Positions 61,701 to 64,000 of a stretch of DNA of 64,000 nt are shown here, one piece after another; position 1 is the stretch's first letter, and every line of letters starts with the position of its first letter. Where the stretch lies: positions 1,488,001 through 1,552,000 of the forward strand of contig CBDBMW010000012.1 in the NCBI GenBank assembly GCA_965207595.1, given 5' to 3'. Below the pieces are notes generated by a model that searched no databases, was not told the origin of the DNA, and worked only from the letters and a program-made list of their open reading frames with translations. The stretch is from JAGWAJ01 sp026707615 (GTDB lineage Bacteria; Acidobacteriota; Vicinamibacteria; Vicinamibacterales; UBA8438). Position numbers and translations under genes: made by a program.

Positions 61701-62525
61701 GGGCAGGAGGTGCACTACGCGGCAGGGCAGGCGGTCGGCGTGGAAGGCGCCACCGAGGCCGTGGAGCTCCTCATCGCCGGCGCGGTGCGCCAGGCGGTGG
61801 GCCTGGACAGCCACCGCGACCTGCCGGCGCCGGGCGTAATCGGCCTGGAGGAGGTGCTCCAGGGAATCCCCACCCTGCACCCCCCGCTGGCGCGCGAGCC
61901 CAGCGTCGCGTTCCGGATCCGGGCGGACGACTTCATGGCGATGGTGGCCGACGACATCCGCCTGGCGCAGGGGCTGTTCCGGCTGCTGCTCGGCACCGCG
62001 GCCGGACGCCGCAACGGCCGGCCCGCGCACCTGCCGGCCGTCGAGCTGCCGAGCTCCGAGCTGCAGCCCTTCGACAAGGCGATGCTCGTCCGCCAGCACC
62101 CGCTGCTGTCGCGCGCCGCGGTGGGCGACCTGCTGGCGCTGATCGGTGCGGGGCGGGAGCTCTCGCTCTGGGAGGGGGAGACGCTGTTTCGCGACGACGA
62201 CGCGGCGTCGTTCTGTCTCGTCCTCGACGGCATCGTGCAGCTCGAGTCCGACGGCGACGGGCCGCTGGTCGTGGGGCCGGGCGGGATGATGCTCGTCGCC
62301 GAGACGCTCGCGGGCGCGCTCGCCGGCTGTCGCGGCACGGCGGTGCGGGCGTGCCGCGTGCTGCGCGCGGAGCGCGACGACCTGTTCGCCGTGCTGTCGG
62401 AACGCACGACCCTGTTGCAGGACGTCTTCAGCGGCATCTTCGCCGCCGAGGTCCCGGCCGCGGCGGGGAAGGCCGGCGGCGCGCCGGGCGATGGCCCGGG
62501 AGCCGCGGCCGAGGCGCGCACCTGA
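58797..62525 (+). CDS. Npt1/Npt2-like MFS transporter fused to HEAT repeats and cyclic-nucleotide-type domains
   Basis: A 1242-residue protein. The N-terminal transporter (about 1-420, with about twelve helices) resembles nucleotide transporters (ALLMFAYSFLAMTSYNIVKP, ITRAQFIEDLGADNLPYVLF, LISQFWTLANDIFDARQAKR). HEAT-repeat helices follow (about 440-940; for example VLYAIDMLEAMDKPHLITPL). Two cAMP-type sensor regions come near 960-1055 and 1090-1210 (the latter with GEGETLFRDDD-like features, ELSLWEGETLF and SFCLVLDGIVQLESD). Free-living bacteria have such long fusions, unlike the short ADP/ATP carriers of intracellular parasites. Substrate and ligand cannot be assigned. Confidence 0.85.
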   Translation: MRTLFSRLLNSVASVRSEETTPALLMFAYSFLAMTSYNIVKPITRAQFIEDLGADNLPYVLFAAGVSIGVIMHFYTNAVRRVPRQHVVPVTQAAIVVILVAFWALLRTGAVWATIGFYLFGLILGILLISQFWTLANDIFDARQAKRLFGFIGGGASLGGAVGATITATVVEAVGLEQLLLVSALVLAGCAGIVMLVLRRHHVDDAAFDAYERGVGGQEAIRLVTESRPLRILALAVGFAAAGAAVVDQQLSMAADEMGGGSGATIAAFLAVVTAYLSIAGFVVQVALISRIHRTVGIGFALLLLPLGFSASAAVILGTGALWAVAGARVLGTTLRYTLDKTTREVLFLPLSAELRHRVKPFIDVTMDRFAKAVTALVLLVLIQPWGLGLDWRQLSYATLAITGLWVAVAIRARQEYLRSFRESIDTQSITPDAVMTPAGEAATVETLVEELSNPDETSVLYAIDMLEAMDKPHLITPLLLRHESGAVRVRALRALASGRSRVAERWKGTVERMTRDDDVEVRAAALMTLAALDHRDAAAVMPDHLDVPEPRVVVAAAAALARSTEDADVERAESTLRRLIDDTRATAVEGRKETARALSRIDNPRFRVLLVPLLHDHNVEVALEAIRSARELGASDGLFLPALFSRLGHRVLRHAAREALVACGEEIVPALRYALENPHENVWVRRNIPGILARVPSQAAVDALVGSFGTGDGFLRYKIIAALERLRRDHDDLVVPRAEVEELLMRQSAVYCNVLTLRHNLLSETEGPHDSVLERALRERLDRILDRIYRLLGVLHEVADVIAARHAIERGNPKRRARAVEYLDNLLRANARKRILPLIDESPPEAKVDHANHVLGTRPRNLEDTLAQLIHDDNPVVAASAVHYVAGREPLLPQLIDDIEWVSRHRAATHPRVSAAADWVLSARDPARAPAGAGRDGLPVVELADRLGRIPIFEFVSVDELFRVIESGQEVHYAAGQAVGVEGATEAVELLIAGAVRQAVGLDSHRDLPAPGVIGLEEVLQGIPTLHPPLAREPSVAFRIRADDFMAMVADDIRLAQGLFRLLLGTAAGRRNGRPAHLPAVELPSSELQPFDKAMLVRQHPLLSRAAVGDLLALIGAGRELSLWEGETLFRDDDAASFCLVLDGIVQLESDGDGPLVVGPGGMMLVAETLAGALAGCRGTAVRACRVLRAERDDLFAVLSERTTLLQDVFSGIFAAEVPAAAGKAGGAPGDGPGAAAEART

Positions 62526-62542
62526 GCTCAGGGAGGCCGTAC

Positions 62543-63367
62543 ATGCGAAAGCCGCGTTACCCGCTCGCAGTTGCCGTCGCCGTCGTGGTGGCCGTCGTCT
62601 CCGGCGCCGCGCCGCTCGCCCAGGAAGCGGCTCCTCCTCTCTCGCCGGAGGCGATGGAGGAGTTCCTGCTGGGCGCCGATCTGTCCAACCTCGACCGCGT
62701 CGACGTCGGCGTGACCGGCTCCCGGCGCGCGAGCGCCTCCGACGGGCGGATCACGCACGACGTCCACATCCAGACGGTCGACATCCAGCGCGATACGTTC
62801 GTCGCGGCCGGGGCGCGGGTGGAGCTCAACTTCCGCGATTCCTACCGCTACAACATCGGCGCCTATCGCCTGGCCGTGCTCCTGGGCATGGACAACGTGC
62901 CGATGTCCGTCCCGCGGAGGGTCAACGGCGACCCGGCCGCCGTCACCTGGTGGGTCGACGACGTGGCGATGACCGAGCGGGACCGGATCGAGCAGCGTGC
63001 CTTCCCCCCGAATCCGCAGGACGCCTACTCGCAGTTCTACACGATGTACGCCTTCGACGAGCTGATCCAGAACCGGGACCGCAATCCCGGCAACTCCCTC
63101 TGGACGACGGACTGGAAGCTGTGGCTCATCGACCACACGCGGGCGTTCCGGCCCGACGTCGAGATCTCGGAGCCGGAGCGCCTGACCCGCATCAGCCGCA
63201 GCCTGCTCGAGGGCATGCGCGCGCTGACGCCGGAGTCGCTCGAGGAGGCGATGGACGACATCCTCACGCGCCAGGAGCGGGAACGGGTCCTGGCGCGCCG
63301 CGATCTCCTGGTGGAGCACTTCGATGCCCGGATCTCGCGCATCGGCGACGCCGTCCTGATCGACTGA
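62543..63367 (+). CDS. Exported kinase-like protein (PI3K/HipA-like catalytic motifs)
   Basis: A 274-residue protein. A signal peptide (AVAVAVVVAVVSGAAPLAQ) is followed by an N-lobe-like strand region (VDVGVTGSRRASASDG, VELNFRDSYRYNIGAY). A catalytic-type loop NRDRNPGN has Asp179 and Asn184, then a metal-binding LIDHTRAF with Asp197. The D-x4-N ... I-D-H pattern is that of PI3/4-kinase-like and HipA-like kinases. A usual Lys in the ATP-binding strand is not obvious. No conventional bacterial family comes to mind; homologues in similar genomes are unnamed. ATG 62543 follows GGGAGG. Function as a periplasmic phosphotransferase is inferred. It lies 17 bp after the transporter gene and 5 bp before an esterase. 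Confidence 0.7.
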   Translation: MRKPRYPLAVAVAVVVAVVSGAAPLAQEAAPPLSPEAMEEFLLGADLSNLDRVDVGVTGSRRASASDGRITHDVHIQTVDIQRDTFVAAGARVELNFRDSYRYNIGAYRLAVLLGMDNVPMSVPRRVNGDPAAVTWWVDDVAMTERDRIEQRAFPPNPQDAYSQFYTMYAFDELIQNRDRNPGNSLWTTDWKLWLIDHTRAFRPDVEISEPERLTRISRSLLEGMRALTPESLEEAMDDILTRQERERVLARRDLLVEHFDARISRIGDAVLID

Positions 63368-63372
63368 GCCCG

Positions 63373-64000
63373 GTGACCGGCAAGCCCCATCTCGAGACGC
63401 TCGAGCTCGAGCCGCCCGGTCCCGCGGACGCGTCCGTCATCTGGATGCACGGGTTGGGTGCGGACGCGAACGACTTCTACGGCCTCGCGCCGCAGCTCGG
63501 GCTCCCGGCCGAGCTCCGCGTCCGCTTCGTCTTTCCCAACGCTCCCCGCATCCCGGTGACGATCAACGGCGGCCTGATCATGCGCGCCTGGTACGACGTG
63601 TTCGGGTTCGATGCGCGCGACCAGGACGAGAAGCGCATCCGGCAATCGGCGGGATGGATCGACGAGCTCGTGGCGCGGGAGGCCGATCGCGGGGTACCCG
63701 CACGGCGCGTCGCGCTCGCCGGCTTCTCGCAGGGAGGCGCGATGGCGCTCTTCGGCGGCCTGCGGCACGCCGAGAGGCTGGCCGGCCTGATGTGCCTGTC
63801 CGCCTACCTGCCGCTGCCCGACACGCTGGCGGCCGAGGCCTCGGCCGCCAATCGGGCCGTCCCCATCTTCCAGGCCCATGGCACCGCGGATCCCATGGTT
63901 TCGGCGGACGTGGGCCGCCGCAGTCGGGACCTCCTGTCCACGGCCGGATACGCGGTCGACTACCGCGAGTACCCGATGGCGCACGAGGTCTGCTTCGACG
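63373..64000 (+). CDS. Carboxylesterase/phospholipase-type alpha/beta hydrolase (3' end outside window)
   Basis: The first 209 codons of a small serine hydrolase are seen. VIWMHGLGADANDFYGLAPQ contains the oxyanion-type HGLGA. Nucleophile Ser119 lies in LAGFSQGGAM, Asp173 in HGTADPMV and His204 in MAHEVC, so the catalytic triad is complete before the window ends. The family cleaves short-chain esters or lysophospholipids. GTG 63373 starts 5 bp after the kinase-like gene, so the pair is probably co-transcribed. No signal peptide, so the enzyme is likely cytoplasmic. The stop codon is not in the window. Confidence 0.92.
   Translation, partial: MTGKPHLETLELEPPGPADASVIWMHGLGADANDFYGLAPQLGLPAELRVRFVFPNAPRIPVTINGGLIMRAWYDVFGFDARDQDEKRIRQSAGWIDELVAREADRGVPARRVALAGFSQGGAMALFGGLRHAERLAGLMCLSAYLPLPDTLAAEASAANRAVPIFQAHGTADPMVSADVGRRSRDLLSTAGYAVDYREYPMAHEVCFD

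Overview
The window is 64 kb of very GC-rich (about 70 percent by eye), gene-dense bacterial DNA with no rRNA, tRNA, prophage, IS element or CRISPR array that I can see. The family content suggests an environmental Acidobacteriota, probably a Vicinamibacteria-type genome. It includes DUF1592/DUF1552 cytochrome genes, DUF4159/MoxR/DUF58/BatA/DUF4175 envelope genes, NIPSNAP, DUF6503, an S9 peptidase, WYL, PspC, PD40 propellers, and an Npt-like transporter with HEAT repeats. That placement is inference from gene families, not from a marker gene.

Layout. 1-1.9 kb: the end of an unknown protein and an Ig-like-domain lipoprotein. 2.2-3.8 kb: a RecF/OLD-like ATPase overlapped by a DUF4276 gene whose central core is missing, a possible defence pair. 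4-6.6 kb: a two-gene molybdenum hydroxylase (isoquinoline 1-oxidoreductase type). 6.8-7.8 kb: an orphan Phd antitoxin divergent from a ribbon-helix-helix/PIN toxin-antitoxin pair. 7.8-18.9 kb: secreted redox genes, namely a giant YVTN propeller-cytochrome c-sugar dehydrogenase fusion, a divergent ankyrin protein, and a DUF1592 cytochrome separated from its usual DUF1552 partner by a DUF4143 ATPase gene. 19-29 kb: single genes (VOC, NIPSNAP, S9 peptidase, DUF6503, homoserine kinase, FetB-like permease, PspC, PD40 propeller, WYL regulator). 29-37 kb: two small zinc-ribbon proteins followed by addB and addA (double-strand-break repair). 37-41.7 kb: secreted and outer-membrane proteins.

41.9-57.3 kb is one long plus-strand envelope/stress cluster. 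It holds three DUF4159 paralogues, three von Willebrand A proteins, a MoxR ATPase, a C13-like protein lacking its catalytic cysteine, a DUF4175 coiled-coil membrane protein, and a PAS-PP2C phosphatase. 57.4-64 kb: a PhoX-like Tat protein, a 1242-residue Npt-like transporter/HEAT/cyclic-nucleotide-type fusion, a secreted kinase-like protein, and the start of a carboxylesterase that runs off the window.

Between genes there is a dispersed palindromic element with the pattern GGAGYC-N-GCGCCG-loop-CGGCGC-N-GRCTCC. It sits next to stop codons in at least four places and comes with a 3 x 44 bp tandem array near 40.6 kb. I do not recognise it as a named family. The region at 51.04-51.43 kb is AT-richer than its surroundings and carries iterated 17-18 bp motifs upstream of the DUF4175 gene.
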